Part shown: piece after piece, positions 49,063 to 59,590 of the stretch
Position numbering within the stretch: the stretch's first letter is position 1
Layout: every line of letters begins with the position of its first letter
NCBI GenBank assembly: GCA_006384855.1
Contig: VCJN01001147.1
Span: forward strand, 62,001 to 126,000
Source: Tetraselmis striata
Lineage: Eukaryota > Chlorophyta > Chlorodendrophyceae > Chlorodendrales > Chlorodendraceae
Length of the DNA: 64,000 nt
Direction of reading: 5' to 3'
The notes under the pieces: model-generated
What the model saw: only the letters and a program-made list of their open reading frames with translations
Databases searched by the model: none
What the model was told of the DNA's origin: nothing
Position numbers and translations under genes: made by a program

Positions 49063-51181
49063 AGTCTTACCCAGTCTGGCTTTTGTATTTTACATCAATG
49101 CTTTCAAAACATATGCGCACTACAAACAGAACCAAAAGCAACTTTGAAAGGTTGCCAGCAAAAAAGAGACGTAAGCCTGAAACCAAGGTCAAGCAAGAGG
49201 CCAGGGAGCGAAGAACCAAGGAAGAGCCAAGGGAACCACGAAGTCGCCAAGCTGCCAAGGAACCAAAGGGTCAAGGGAAGCATTGAATCCAAAGAACGAC
49301 CAGAAAGACCGAAAGGGAAACATGAAACCAATGGTGACCACCGCCCCAGGGTAGGCTATCTGCCGCGGCGAGTACGCTTGCAACCGATGACCCGGGTCAT
49401 AGCAACACATGCTGACGAGCGATGCGGCGTAGGCGTAGGAGCACCATCACGTGCCGCGTGCGCCGCCGCGACCCCGCCAAGAACGTTGTCTGCATGCGCC
49501 ATGTTGATGAGCAAGGAGAAACGGCGGCGCCATGCACACAAGAGCTAGCCGATTTCCTAACCAGTGTGCGTGTGCGTGGCTTGCTTTCGCGAGCTCCACC
49601 AAGAAGGCCTCAGTGTGCGGGGCCAGCGAGCCAAACTCAGAGACGGCGAAAGGAACAAAGCGAAGCATGCCGGCGGGGTGTCGGACACCCGCGTCATAGT
49701 TTTGGATTTTGTGGCGTTCTGCCGCGGCCCGCAATGCAGTCTTTCGATCCGAGCTTGACACGCCGATGCATAAACCGTGTTCCCGCATATACCACCAAAC
49801 CCCCAAAAGCCCAACATCGGCCTGCCGGCCGGCGCTGCCCTTCGGAAGAGAAAGAAGCACCGACGGGTCCGTGAGGACACCCACGCCCAGGGCGGACTTC
49901 ACGTCGTGGCAAACGTCGGAAAGGCCATGTGCCGCCCACTCGTGTGCGGCGTGATTGGAGTCGCCCCCAGAGCCACGTGCAACGTGATTAGCGTACGCAA
50001 TCGCCCAAGCCGAAGGAGTGAATTCCACGCCAGCATCCTCAAAACGGGCCAGTATGCCTTGTACCGGCGAGAAGTAGCAAAACGCACAAGGGCATGGCTT
50101 GCCAAGGGAGAGGACAAGAGCCGCCGGAAGGCCAAATGGGCGGCAAGCGGCGACATGGAACATGGAATCGTAGTACTCAGGGGAACGCTCACGGGCTTCA
50201 CCAAACAACGCGACCCTCACTTGGAGAATCAGTCACCAGGAACGCTGTCGCAGCGCGAAACAGGCGGCCCCGGAAGCGGTTCCTGTCAAGGCCACTCGTA
50301 GGCATATGTGCAGCAAGCTTTGCGAAGCGGACCGTGTGGATGCGGTGGCTCAGGGTTTCCTGGAGTTTCCGCATGGAGTGCAAGGGAAGTCCGAGTAATG
50401 GGAAATAGCTTGGAGGTCGGCCGCGGAGCGCATCGCAGACGCCGGCTCAGCCCCAGCGGCCGAGCAGCCGGCACGGGCAACGGGAGAGCGCTTGGAGGGG
50501 AGCAACTTTAGGGCAGAGGCCAACGGCCCCGCTAGATCCTTGAGCACCCCGTCTCCACACTCGTCAACGACACAGGTATGAGCAACGGGAAGCTCGACAA
50601 CCCACATCGGCGCCGCAGAATTGGCGCCGACACGTTGGCGCCGGCATCGGGCGCCAACGCTTGGGTGGCCAAAGCCTGGTGAATCGAGGATGCCCCAACA
50701 AGGTAGAGGCTCTGAGGGTTGGATACGCCTGACGGCTCGGAAAGGAACGCGCCGGCGTCGCTCAGGGTGGCGTGTTGATGAGCACGGAGGAAAGCCACAG
50801 CTTGGCCAACCACAATGGCGGCAACGCCGATGTGGGAAGCATCTACGATAACCACGCTATCGCCGATGCCGAGACCACCAAATTGGACCGGGAGGGACAG
50901 CAGGGAGCCGCATGAGAAAACGGGCGCGCACAGAAAGCCAGGGGCGGACGCGGTCGATCGCATGTCGGTCGCAGGCGCGAAGCTCCAACAAAAACGGCCG
51001 TAGCGGGAAGAGATCTCCAAGGACGCTCAACAAGCAAGGGGGGGGGGGGGGGGGGGGGGGGGTCGGTCCGCGAGACGCCATGCGGGTGACGGGCAAGCGC
51101 AAGGCGCGGCGGCCGGTCGGTCGGCTGGATCTTCGTACTACTATCACTATAGCCCATCCTAACGCAGTCTTAACCAGTCTG
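49063..51181 (-). mobile_element. LINE B copy 2, bounded by a near-perfect 16-bp target duplication
   Basis: AGTCTTACCCAGTCTG at 49063-49078 and AGTCTTAACCAGTCTG at 51166-51181 differ by one base and bracket a minus-strand LINE B copy of 2,087 bp. From about 49100 to 50890 it matches LINE B copy 1 (61316-63110). The remaining 51-kb end, including a long G-run at 51037-51062, does not visibly match copy 1; it may be diverged 5' sequence, an inversion made during insertion, or later rearrangement. The 3' end reads GATGTAAAAT. Confidence 0.8.
49447..51020 (-). pseudogene. LINE B C-terminal ORF fragment, copy 2
   Basis: The longest open frame is 50220-49447 (257 codons) and matches the copy 1 frame at 61648-62820. 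Upstream, 51020-50532 keeps the post-RT motif L-P-V-Q-F-G-G-L-G-I-G-D. The C-terminal part shows an R-x-A-D-V-G-L-L-G ... Y-x-x-G-V ... P-F-A-V-S-E-F-G-x-L-A-P-H series, which I read as a restriction-like endonuclease. The frame is broken between the two ORFs. Confidence 0.75.
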
Positions 51182-52241
51182 AGGTGCCGGCTACATAGCT
51201 TTATCCAGCGAAGCGTCGATTTTTCGGCGGTGAGCTTTATTGCCGTACGGGTACCCGTATAGTGCAGCGGATCGGGCCTATAGGTGCATGACTAAAGCGC
51301 TTATCTACTGGCATGTACTACTAAGTACTATAATCCACCCACCCACCCGCCCACCCACCCACGGTCCTTAATTACACAGCCGTCCGATTACGATTTCACG
51401 GCTAGGAGGTACTGGCACTGGGACTCGTTACTCGCTGCTGGTAATGTAAAAAAAACTCTGGTAGCGACTACTTCAAGTAAAGCGCTGGCAATGCGAACGC
51501 TCGCTGCTTGTAATCCTTACTGCAAAGGTGTGCCTAGGGAATTCCCAGGAAAACGGGAATACGGGAAATTCCCGAGGAATTCCCGATCGCCAAAAAATAA
51601 TAGGAATTCCCGGAATCCCTAGGGAATTCCTAGGTACCGGCACTATATATGTACCGGCTCATTCAGGGGCCAAGGCCGTCAATGTGACGCAGATTTGCAT
51701 TTCCCATGCACGTACGTAGGGATGTCCTTTTAAAACATATTTATCCCGTGAGCACTGATGTGGCTAGCGCAGTAATGGAGAGCGCATGCAGGTGGATGGA
51801 GCAGTCGAGCAGAGCATGCTGTAATGCCGGCCGGGGCCGGGCCAAGCGGGGCGGCACGGGGCGGATGCGCAAGCGGCCGGCTGGCCCGCCTGGCCGGAAG
51901 GGAAGACGGCGGGGTAACGGTATCTGTCCCGGACTAAGGCAGTCGTCATGCCTCAGGCCCTCATTGACCCTTGGCCGCCCCCCTTGCTGACAGCTTGTAG
52001 GATGACAGTCGTCCGCCCGCAGGCTGCAGGCATGCATGTGCAGTAGGGGGTCGAGAGACGGCTGACATGGTGACAGTTTGATATGGCAGTCGCTGCATCC
52101 GTCACTACTTGACGGCCGCTGGCGGGCACGCGCTTGACAGCCTGGACTCGTGTTCGCTGGGTTTGTGACAGTCGCGCCCGGATAGAGTGCCACGTAGCGC
52201 AACCGGTACATTAACTATAACTATCCCAGGAGCGGAGGGCG
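51182..52241. other. Repeat-rich gap between LINE B copy 2 and the piggyBac remnant
   Basis: No gene. It contains CCCACCC repeats at about 51335-51360, a 90-bp unit at 51426-51514 repeated at 54968-55070, and a GAATTCCC cluster at 51536-51640. The ORF 51741-52211 (-) has no recognisable domain. Confidence 0.5.
51536..51640. repeat. GGGAATTCCC palindrome cluster, left
   Basis: At least six perfect or near-perfect copies of the 10-bp palindrome GGGAATTCCC or its half GGAATTCCCG lie within about 100 bp, separated by A-rich words. A second cluster is at 54784-54866, on the other side of the piggyBac remnant. Confidence 0.85.
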
Positions 52242-54749
52242 CTAGTACGCGCGTACTAAAAAAGGTACTTTCCGCGCATGGACCAAAGGGGCACCCGAAA
52301 GGTGACCCCATCCTATCAGCTCTGAATATATGTTAGAGGACTCCTAAATGAAGTTTACTGGGCAGTGGTACGGGTCCGTGGGTACCCGCACCGCTCCGAT
52401 ATCGGCATACTAAAAAAACCCATTTTTATTTCTTTGGCATTTTCAGCAGTTGTATTTTCACATACACCTACCGGACAGCCACCTATGCCATACCTGACCA
52501 AACCCGGTGAAAACATGTGTCCATATGTGTACTTTGATACCCCAAATCTGCTCGTGCAGTTAAATTTTCCCGGGGTGGCATCATGTGGGGTGCATTTTTG
52601 GGTGTTTTTGGGTATTTTCTGCCAGCGTGAAATCTTCAAACATTTACATATCACACCAGTGCCAGTGGGAGCTGTGCTACAGTTTAAATAGCCACACTAC
52701 TTGGGTGCAGTCCACCCCAGCGCTTTCAAATGCCAAACAAAGTGAACGGCAAAGCACTTGCGGGGCACCGTGGTGTTGCACACCGGCTCCATACAGATGT
52801 TGCAAACCGAGCGGATCTGGGTTCTGCACACCTCACATGTGCCACGGGGCCCTTGATGCTTCTTGTTGTCTGCCTTCCGGGCAGCAGGGGAAGCCGTTGC
52901 CTTGCCAATCATCACTGCAACGTTGCTGCTGACTGAGAAAATGTTGGGAATGTGCGAATGGCCATGCTTCATCCAACACCCAGGGGTGATGGCTGGGGGA
53001 GCACACCTGTGCCAGTGTTGGTGCCGCCGTGAGACGCAACACTAGGCCATCATTGTTGGATGCCACAGTGAGAGTTTTAGACCTCCTGCGGTTAGCTGCA
53101 CCAGGGGTAATAGGGGAGCCATCACCGGGGTCCGAGGCGGGCCGCTTGTTCATCCTAGCGGTGCCATACTGGATGAGCTCCTCCGCAAGATGATGCTTCC
53201 ACTCAGCTGTGGTCATGTCAGTCCGGTTAGTGAACTGTCGGTAGGCATTGTAAGCATTGGTCTCACACACTGCCAGGGTGCACATGAAAAACTTCTTCAT
53301 GTGCTCCCTTGTCTGCCACACAGTAGACACGCCGTTCGGGCCAACAGAGAGCTTGTTCAGGATGTCAATGGCATTGAAGTGATGCCGGTAAAAGGCATGA
53401 CAGTTGGGCTGCGAGATTGGATAGCGGTGCTTCACAATCTTACCGCCCTCATACTTGCTGCGGATACGGATGTCCTCATCTGCCGCCTCGTGATCAGTGC
53501 ATGTGGCAACCACGAGCATGCACTGCTTGTCTTGCCATGCACCAGCAAGCAGTGGGACTTCCAGAGGGGGCACACCCGCATGATCCCCGGGCTTCTTCAC
53601 GGGAAAGGTGGTTGTGCGGAAGCATGTCGAGAAGCGGACTTCCTCTGTGGCCTCCAGCAGCTCTTCCTTGGGGTATCTTGCCTTGCCACCCTTCACAGCC
53701 AGGACAGAGAACATGTCACGTGCGGAGAGCTGCAATGCGCAGCGGACAGAGCCAAACCAGGAGTCCGCCACCACGATGCGGCCGGGCCCAAAGCTCGTCC
53801 TGAGACACGGTCTGATACTTGCACATCGCAAAGTTAACGCCCAGGAAGACGTGAAACTCAGCGGTGGCGAAGGGGGTGGGGAAGTACTGCTCGCCAGCAG
53901 TCGCGCGCTCGTTCATGAGGGCGATGGCGTCCTCCATGTCGCGCATGGGGAAGAATGCGTGGAAATAGCCGATAGCGTCGACGTCCTCAGGAGGACAGCC
54001 CAGCTTCATCATGCCAGTCTTCCGCACATTGAACTTGTGCGCAGACTGGGCACGAGGGCAGCTTCGCGCTCGCTCGCCGGGCTGGACGCCGACAGGCGTC
54101 CATGCAGTCTTGGGCGGGTCTGGGGGTGGGCCGTACGCGGTCTCGGGCGGGTCGTCCTCGCCAGCGTCCGCCGGATCGCTCATCGCCGCTTCCATCAGCG
54201 TCCGTTTGTTAGCCACCTCGTGCCTTGGCGCAGGGGTAGAGGACCCTGCCTTCCCCTCTACCGGGTTTGGGGAGGTTCTGTCGCCGGTGAGGGTCAGGGC
54301 AGTGGGGCGCAGCCTAGCCGGAACTGACAGCGGCGGGTGCGCGTCAGGGAACGCCACTGTCACCCACCCGACATTCGTGCCTATGACCGTACCCCGCAAG
54401 CAAGCTCACCGCCGCAGGGTCACCCTCAGGGTTAGACTTCTTCCATTTCGCCACGTAACGGTCGCCTAGGCAGCTCACCGTGGTGGTGATGTCGTCGCCA
54501 GCATGGCACCTCATGGTGGAGATCGGCGGGTGGACATGTGGAATGCCCATTGCGCGGCACCGCACCGCCGTCATATACGACACTTGCCCCCCCCCCCCCC
54601 CCCCCCCCCCCAATACTTATATATGCCGTACTTTAGGCCCCAAAGGACTCCCAAACGGGTGGACACAAGCCATTGTCACGTCTGGACGCCCTGGGGATAC
54701 TCCAACCGTAAGTAGTACGCGCGTACTAAATTTAGTACGCGCGTGCTAG
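52242..54749 (-). mobile_element. piggyBac-type DNA transposon remnant with inverted terminal repeats
   Basis: CTAGTACGCGCGTACTAAA at 52242-52260 and, inverted, CTAGCACGCGCGTACTAAA at 54749-54731 match at 18 of 19 positions and bracket a 2.5-kb block holding a minus-strand piggyBac-like transposase. Each terminal repeat contains the palindrome TAGTACGCGCGTACTA; the right end has a second one at 54713-54728. No TTAA target duplication is visible at these ends, which is unlike classic piggyBac, so the true ends may differ or the copy may have decayed. Confidence 0.7.
52697..54399 (-). pseudogene. piggyBac-like transposase, internally deleted and frameshifted
   Basis: The N-terminal frame (54399-53716) has F-N-V-R-K-T-G and a Y-F-x-x-F-F-P-M-R block. 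The catalytic frame (53831-52833) has V-V-A-D-S-W-F-G-S, the second Asp of the DDE_Tnp_1_7 fold, and later F-N-A-I-D-I-L-N-K and E-T-N-A-Y-N-A-Y. A third frame (52972-52697) carries the C-terminal cysteine-rich finger (C-E-V-C ... C-N-I-C-M-E-P-V-C ... C-F). The region that should hold the first catalytic Asp is missing between the first two frames, and the finger is one frame off. Not functional as read. Confidence 0.85.
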
Positions 54750-54783
54750 ACGAGTACGTGGACAGCGATAAATTACAGCCGGG

Positions 54784-54866
54784 TATTCCCGATTCCGGGG
54801 AATTCCCGGAAAAAACGGGAATTCCCGTGAATTCCCGACACCCCAAATAGGTATTCCCTGGAAAGG
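54784..54866. repeat. GGGAATTCCC palindrome cluster, right
   Basis: Four or five GAATTCCC-type palindromes with A-rich spacers, matching the cluster at 51536-51640. Confidence 0.85.
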
Positions 54867-55247
54867 ACCACCTATGCGTACTCGCTACTCGCTGCTGGTA
54901 CTGCTTGTACTGGTGTGAATTACAAAAAGGGCAGTTCCCTAGCTAGAACTGCTGGTACTGGTACTGGTACTCGCTACCCGCTGCTGGTATTAATGGGAAA
55001 AAAACTCTGGTACTGCAAAGCGCTGGCAATGCAAACGCTCGCTGCTGGTACTTCAAAGCGCTGGCAATGCAATTCATGGAACTGTAGGCCAGTGATATAG
55101 AACCCGTTCTTTTAAAATTTTCTGAAAAACCGACGCATCGCTGATTCAACTGTCAAGTTACTTCATAGCTTTATCTATGCTGTTCCAAAGTAATCCTTAT
55201 CATGATCCGACTCCTACTCAGCCAATATCTTCTTTTGTGGATCCAGG
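54867..55247. other. GTACTG-rich satellite-like stretch
   Basis: Repeated words TGCTGGTACT and AGCGCTGGCAATGC; part (54968-55070) repeats the unit at 51426-51514 (AAAAAAACTCTGGTA ... GCGCTGGCAATGC). No gene. Confidence 0.7.
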
Positions 55248-56139
55248 GTTTTCACCGATGGGCCCGCCTGTGAAGGCGGCACTACTGTGACACGGTACAC
55301 AACTGTATGTAGTCTCAGTGTGTACCGGTTTGGTCACAAGGGGTACCCGTTGCAGAAAGTGAAAGATGCCAGAAACCGCAGCCACTAGCCACAGCGCACT
55401 AGTCTTTAGGCCAGCAGTGTCCGGCAGTAAAACACCCGTTGTCCGTACATCCCTTGTCCGCTCGATTGATGAGCGGTCGTCTCGTACGCGAGAGGTCCCG
55501 GTATCGATTCTTGGCCGATGTATTTTCTGCAATATCGTCATCCCGGCGTGTCATGGGTTTACCCGGTTGATGCATTAGCCCTTCGGGGTTCGAATGAGGC
55601 AATGGTCTACGGGCTATGCCAGACCTACGAGTGCAGTTGGCGCAAGAGGTCAAGTGCTAGGGCGGTTTCGGCCGATGTCCCGGGGCAAACTTTACTCTAC
55701 CTTCAAAACACCCCAAACAACAAATCTCACACATTTAGCCCATTCACTCAAAGTAGTGCCAATCATATCCCGTACCACAGCAAACATCGTCAATTCACCG
55801 CAAAATCATCATCAAAGCAACAATCGGTGTCGATGAACCGCAAAATAAAATCCAGACCACCCGAGGGCGGGCGGGCGGGAAATTGTAGACCGTGCCGGTA
55901 TGACACGAGAGAATGAATGCCACCTCAGTAGCGGCCGTCTCATATAGGCGGGCCGACAGCAGTGAAAACCGGCATTTTGAGACACCGGTCTTCAGCTGTA
56001 CTCCGCAAGCTGGGTGCAGCTACATCCACGCACGGTATCTGAAAATGCTCAGTTTTCACCGATGTGCCCGCCTGTCAAGGGCTCAAGGCGGCACTGCTGT
56101 GACACAATCCGCAGCTGTATGTAGCCTCAGTATGTACCG
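55248..56139. repeat. 80-88 bp direct repeat pair 0.8 kb apart
   Basis: 55248-55327 and 56052-56139 share GTTTTCACCGATG, GCCCGCCTGT, AAGGCGGCACT, CTGTGACAC and CTCAGT-TGTACCG in the same order and orientation. The internal DNA has no recognised ORF. This could be a solo or degenerate LTR-like element or a tandem relic. Confidence 0.7.
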
Positions 56140-56917
56140 AGAGCCAGTGTCAGGGTAACATCAAAATATATACAGAACACAACCATCAGGGCCAAAGATT
56201 TTTATTTTTCAATAACTAGGACTAGCCCGCACATAGAAACTAAGTAGAACACTAGAAAATGAATATGCTCCCTCAGTTATATGAATTATGTTTGTTTTAT
56301 CCGGTGAGAACCAAACAAACTTGCCGATGAAGCCCTAGAAAGTAAGACGGTCACGGGCCAGCCTACCGGCATGCTTAGTAACGTCCATACATCGGCGTAG
56401 GCTGCGTAGCAGCCCAGCAAGACAAGCTGGGCCAAGAATACGACCGCGAAGTTGGTAAAGATTGGATATAATCTTTCGACAACGAATCGTCCCCGAATTC
56501 GCCCGGATCGAAATCTTCGTCTGCCGGTGTCCGCCCGCCGGGAAGTTGCTAACCCCAAAACTCGCTCTGAAAGCCCCAAATCTTGAGATGCCGCGGACAC
56601 GGAGCGCAGGGGCCGCAGGATTTGGGGCCCAAATCCTGCGGCAGCCGCCCGCATCATTTGGCGCCGCATCATTTCAGGTGAGCTCTCCAACCCCCCCCCC
56701 CCCCCCCCCTTTTATTCGGCTCCCCCACTGCCCCAATCATGCTACCCCTCGCGCCTCTCTCGCGGTCTCTCCCACACTCGGCGGCACGGTCGGCCGAGAC
56801 GCGGTTGTTGTGTTGGTGCGTATTGCAGACATCGCGCCCCACCCCGCGATCATACTGCGCGCCGCGCGCGTTGACCAGCCGTCTACTGCCCAGCCGCTCC
56901 GGTCGGAATATTTGAAA

Positions 56918-56951
<34 letters not shown>
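56140..56951. other. Unassigned region with a C-run after a GTGAGC donor
   Basis: An open frame on minus, 56690-56286, has one membrane-like segment but no known domain. On plus, TTTCAGGTGAGCTC near 56673-56685 is followed by an 18-C run at about 56692-56709, the donor-plus-C pattern of the host genes, so an unrecognised plus-strand exon may end at 56678. A GCC repeat leads up to the ATG at 56952. Confidence 0.35.
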
Positions 56952-56952
<1 letters not shown>

Positions 56953-57522
56953 TGGAGCACGCCTCGCTGTCCAACGCGCTCGCTCCTCGCCAGAGCTTCG
57001 CCAGTCTGCTGGATGCAGCTGGCGAGCTTGACGCGCGCGGACCTCAAAAACCCAGCGTCCGAGGGCGCGCCGGCCCAAGAGGCTAGCCGCAGCGGTCTTG
57101 TTGGTACCCCTGTCGGCGGCGACCATCACGGTGGCGAGAGCGATGTCGTCACCACGACGGCGCCACATGCAATGGCGGGAACGGCCGAAACGTGTAGGCA
57201 GGTAGTTTGGGTCCCGCTACGAGCAGCGCGGAAGCGTTGCGTCGTCTGTGGGGATGGCAGCGGTGATGGCAATGGCGGCGGGCGACGGGGCGGCGCGTGC
57301 GTGCGGGCGTGGTTCTGCAACCGCGCGTGCAGTCATCGAGTGCCGACAATAATTACCAACTTCAACGCGGTGGACACACCCGCGTGTCCGCGTGCCGCAG
57401 AATATGCGTCCTATAGATCCTGCGCCGCCGCAGGATTTACAATATCCTCATCCTCATCGGAATTGTTGACCAACTTCGGTGTAATCGCGGAAATAGTCAC
57501 GCATGTCCTTTGGCGGTACTGA
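56952..57522 (+). pseudogene. Cys-rich finger fragment, possibly transposase-derived
   Basis: An ATG at 56952 has a strong context (GCCGCCATGG) but its frame closes after 44 codons. The overlapping frame 57013-57522 is open and has R-K-R-C-V-V-C followed about 20 residues later by W-F-C-N-R-A-C, like the C-terminal zinc knuckle of DDE transposases. Nothing else is recognisable. It may be the decayed end of a transposon gene; a host protein is not excluded. Confidence 0.35.
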
Positions 57523-57838
57523 TCCGCCTTACATTTTGCGAACGTAATCGTCAGAAATCTATCACCCCGGGCGAAGATAACCTCGGTGTGTTTCAAGTTA
57601 TTAATGCAGTCGAATCGGCACGTAGCGCCAAAATAGAGGACACGTAGAACTGCTACCGCAAAGTGGCAATATGCAACCTCTTCAAGAGCATACGCGAACG
57701 CAAAAGCCAGGACAACACGCCAAAGAAAAGGTTTTTTGCGGAATATCACCAGAATAAATGAACACTTTACATTCGTGTACCACTTCACAGAGTTGTACTT
57801 GTTATAGTGTGTATTATATTAAGTGGTCATGACATGTC

Positions 57839-58760
57839 GTGCCGATAGTTATGGGTGATTGGGCATGTGCTCGCACATCGCAGCGGGCACTCACCAGCAA
57901 AAGCTGCCTTCACCACACGGACGCTGCCAGGGAAGGAAGGCATGGTCAGCATGGACTTGCATGGAATATGCACGTCTCTTGTGTCCGAGTCGTCCAACGC
58001 TGCCGCAATCTTGGCCTCAAAGTCAAACTCTAGTCCGTCATGAGCGCCCTCTGTGTAGGATACTAAGCTTGTGCATGCAATGCACGAGGCATCTCAAACC
58101 CGTAGCAGTGTGCTGGCGTATTCCCCACTGATGGAACACTGGTTTGGTGCCCCTCGTTCATGTTTGCCGCGGTCTATTCCCGCTCCCCCGCAAAGAAGGT
58201 TTTCAACACCGGCGCGCCTCCCCTCTCGTGCGATCTAGGCTCCGCATGAAGTTGCAAGCGCAAGCGACGCTCACCGAGGGCATCCAACAATACCTTGGCG
58301 CACTTGCACACGGAAGCGATTTCGGGGGCAGGGGGCACGACGTCCGCAACGAATCCATGTGTCAAAGATGCCTCGCGGGGTACAAGCCTCTCCGAAACGG
58401 GGGTTCGTCGCATGCCCTTCGGCACGAGCCGCCGTTGCACCACCCAAACAGAACGTCGTCGTCGCTGCACTCCAAGCGTCTGAAGCCCACGATCACAAAC
58501 TCTCGGTATGAGTGGTGGTATGAGCTGGACGTGTTGGCCGGCACGGCGTAGTGAATTTCCCTTCCGTCTAACCAGTGGTACAAGAATGTGCGTTCCTCGA
58601 GCTTCATGCGCTCCCACCAGGGCAGCGTCCGTCCACCCGGGACGTACGCATAGCTGTCTCCACCCTCGGAGGCTGTCTCAAGGGGGTCCGGTACTTCGGA
58701 TTCTTGTCCGCAGGGACATGTACCCCCTCGCGACGTGCTACTACCCGGCGGCAACTACGG
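57839..58760 (-). CDS. Unrecognised minus-strand coding segments
   Basis: Three minus-strand frames look coding but belong to no family I recognise. 58754-58362 has W-W-E-R-M-K-L-E-E-R-T-F-L-Y-H-W-L-D-G and G-W-C-N-G-G-S-C. 58386-58174 in the next frame has A-S-V-C-K-C-A-K-V-L-L-D-A-L-G. About 58040-57900 encodes L-E-F-D-F-E-A-K-I-A-A-A-L-D-D-S-D followed by a possible GTGAGT donor. The changes of frame could be introns or decay. Its position in the transposon-rich end suggests a mobile-element protein. Confidence 0.35.
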
Positions 58761-59590
58761 AGCGCCTGCCCGTGCGTCGCGCATGCGTTTGGCGTTCCAC
58801 AGAACCTTCTGCCCACCGCTCGCCGTGCGGAGGCTACAACGACCCGCCCAACGCTTCATCTACGCGTCTTGTCAAGTATCCGGCTCCAACTGTGGTGTTG
58901 GCGACGTGTGTGCCTGTGCGGTTGCGTGTGCATTGGCGCGTGCGTGTGGGCAGCAGGGGTGGTTTGATCGGAGCCACCTAAAGTAAGTCGTACTGACCAT
59001 CAGTTTGAATTCCAAAGTCACTAGCCGTCATTTCATATTACATTACAGCCAGACTCGGCGAATCCGCAGTCTCAAAGTCACCACGTACTCAAGTGGTAGG
59101 TATATAGTGGTAAGGGCGGGCGCGGGCGGGCGGCATGCGGCACTCGCCGATCCTCGCGCGGGGCCAAACACCCTTCGCTTCCTGTAGCCTACAACCCCTT
59201 AGCCATGCCCGTAGCAACCTGCCCGGTCCTAATAGCTCGCGGACGCGACTCAGTGGCCGGTCGCCACAAGAACAGCCGCCCGTCCGGCGCGTTGCGCCGC
59301 TATCGGAGCGCCGGCGTGCGAAGCGGCCATGCGTCTGGGCGGCAGCGTCCGTCGCTGCGCTCAACCACGCGAGCGAAGTCACTTGTGCGCCACCCTAAGG
59401 TGCCGGCTCGAAACCCTACGGCTATCCCTGTGGGGTAAAGCGCATCTGCAGTGGCGGCTTCTGTGCGTGGTGCCTAGGTGCGCTGAGCGCAGTTGCGAGC
59501 GAGGAGTGGCGCGCGACTGCGAGCTCGCCTACATGGATGCATGTGCTTTGTCGATTTTCTACCTCTAAGAACATTCCTGCAACCCTTGCA
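58761..59590. other. Gap before LINE B copy 1
   Basis: No gene recognised. Several short plus-strand frames overlap without domains. Confidence 0.4.

Noticed and set aside
49018-50408. Plus-strand ORFs in the LINE B copy 2 region
   Set aside because: They are antisense to the LINE B frame, which is confirmed by its match to copy 1.
56286-56690. Minus-strand membrane-protein ORF
   Set aside because: One hydrophobic stretch only, no family, and a host-style donor with C-run on the opposite strand overlaps it.
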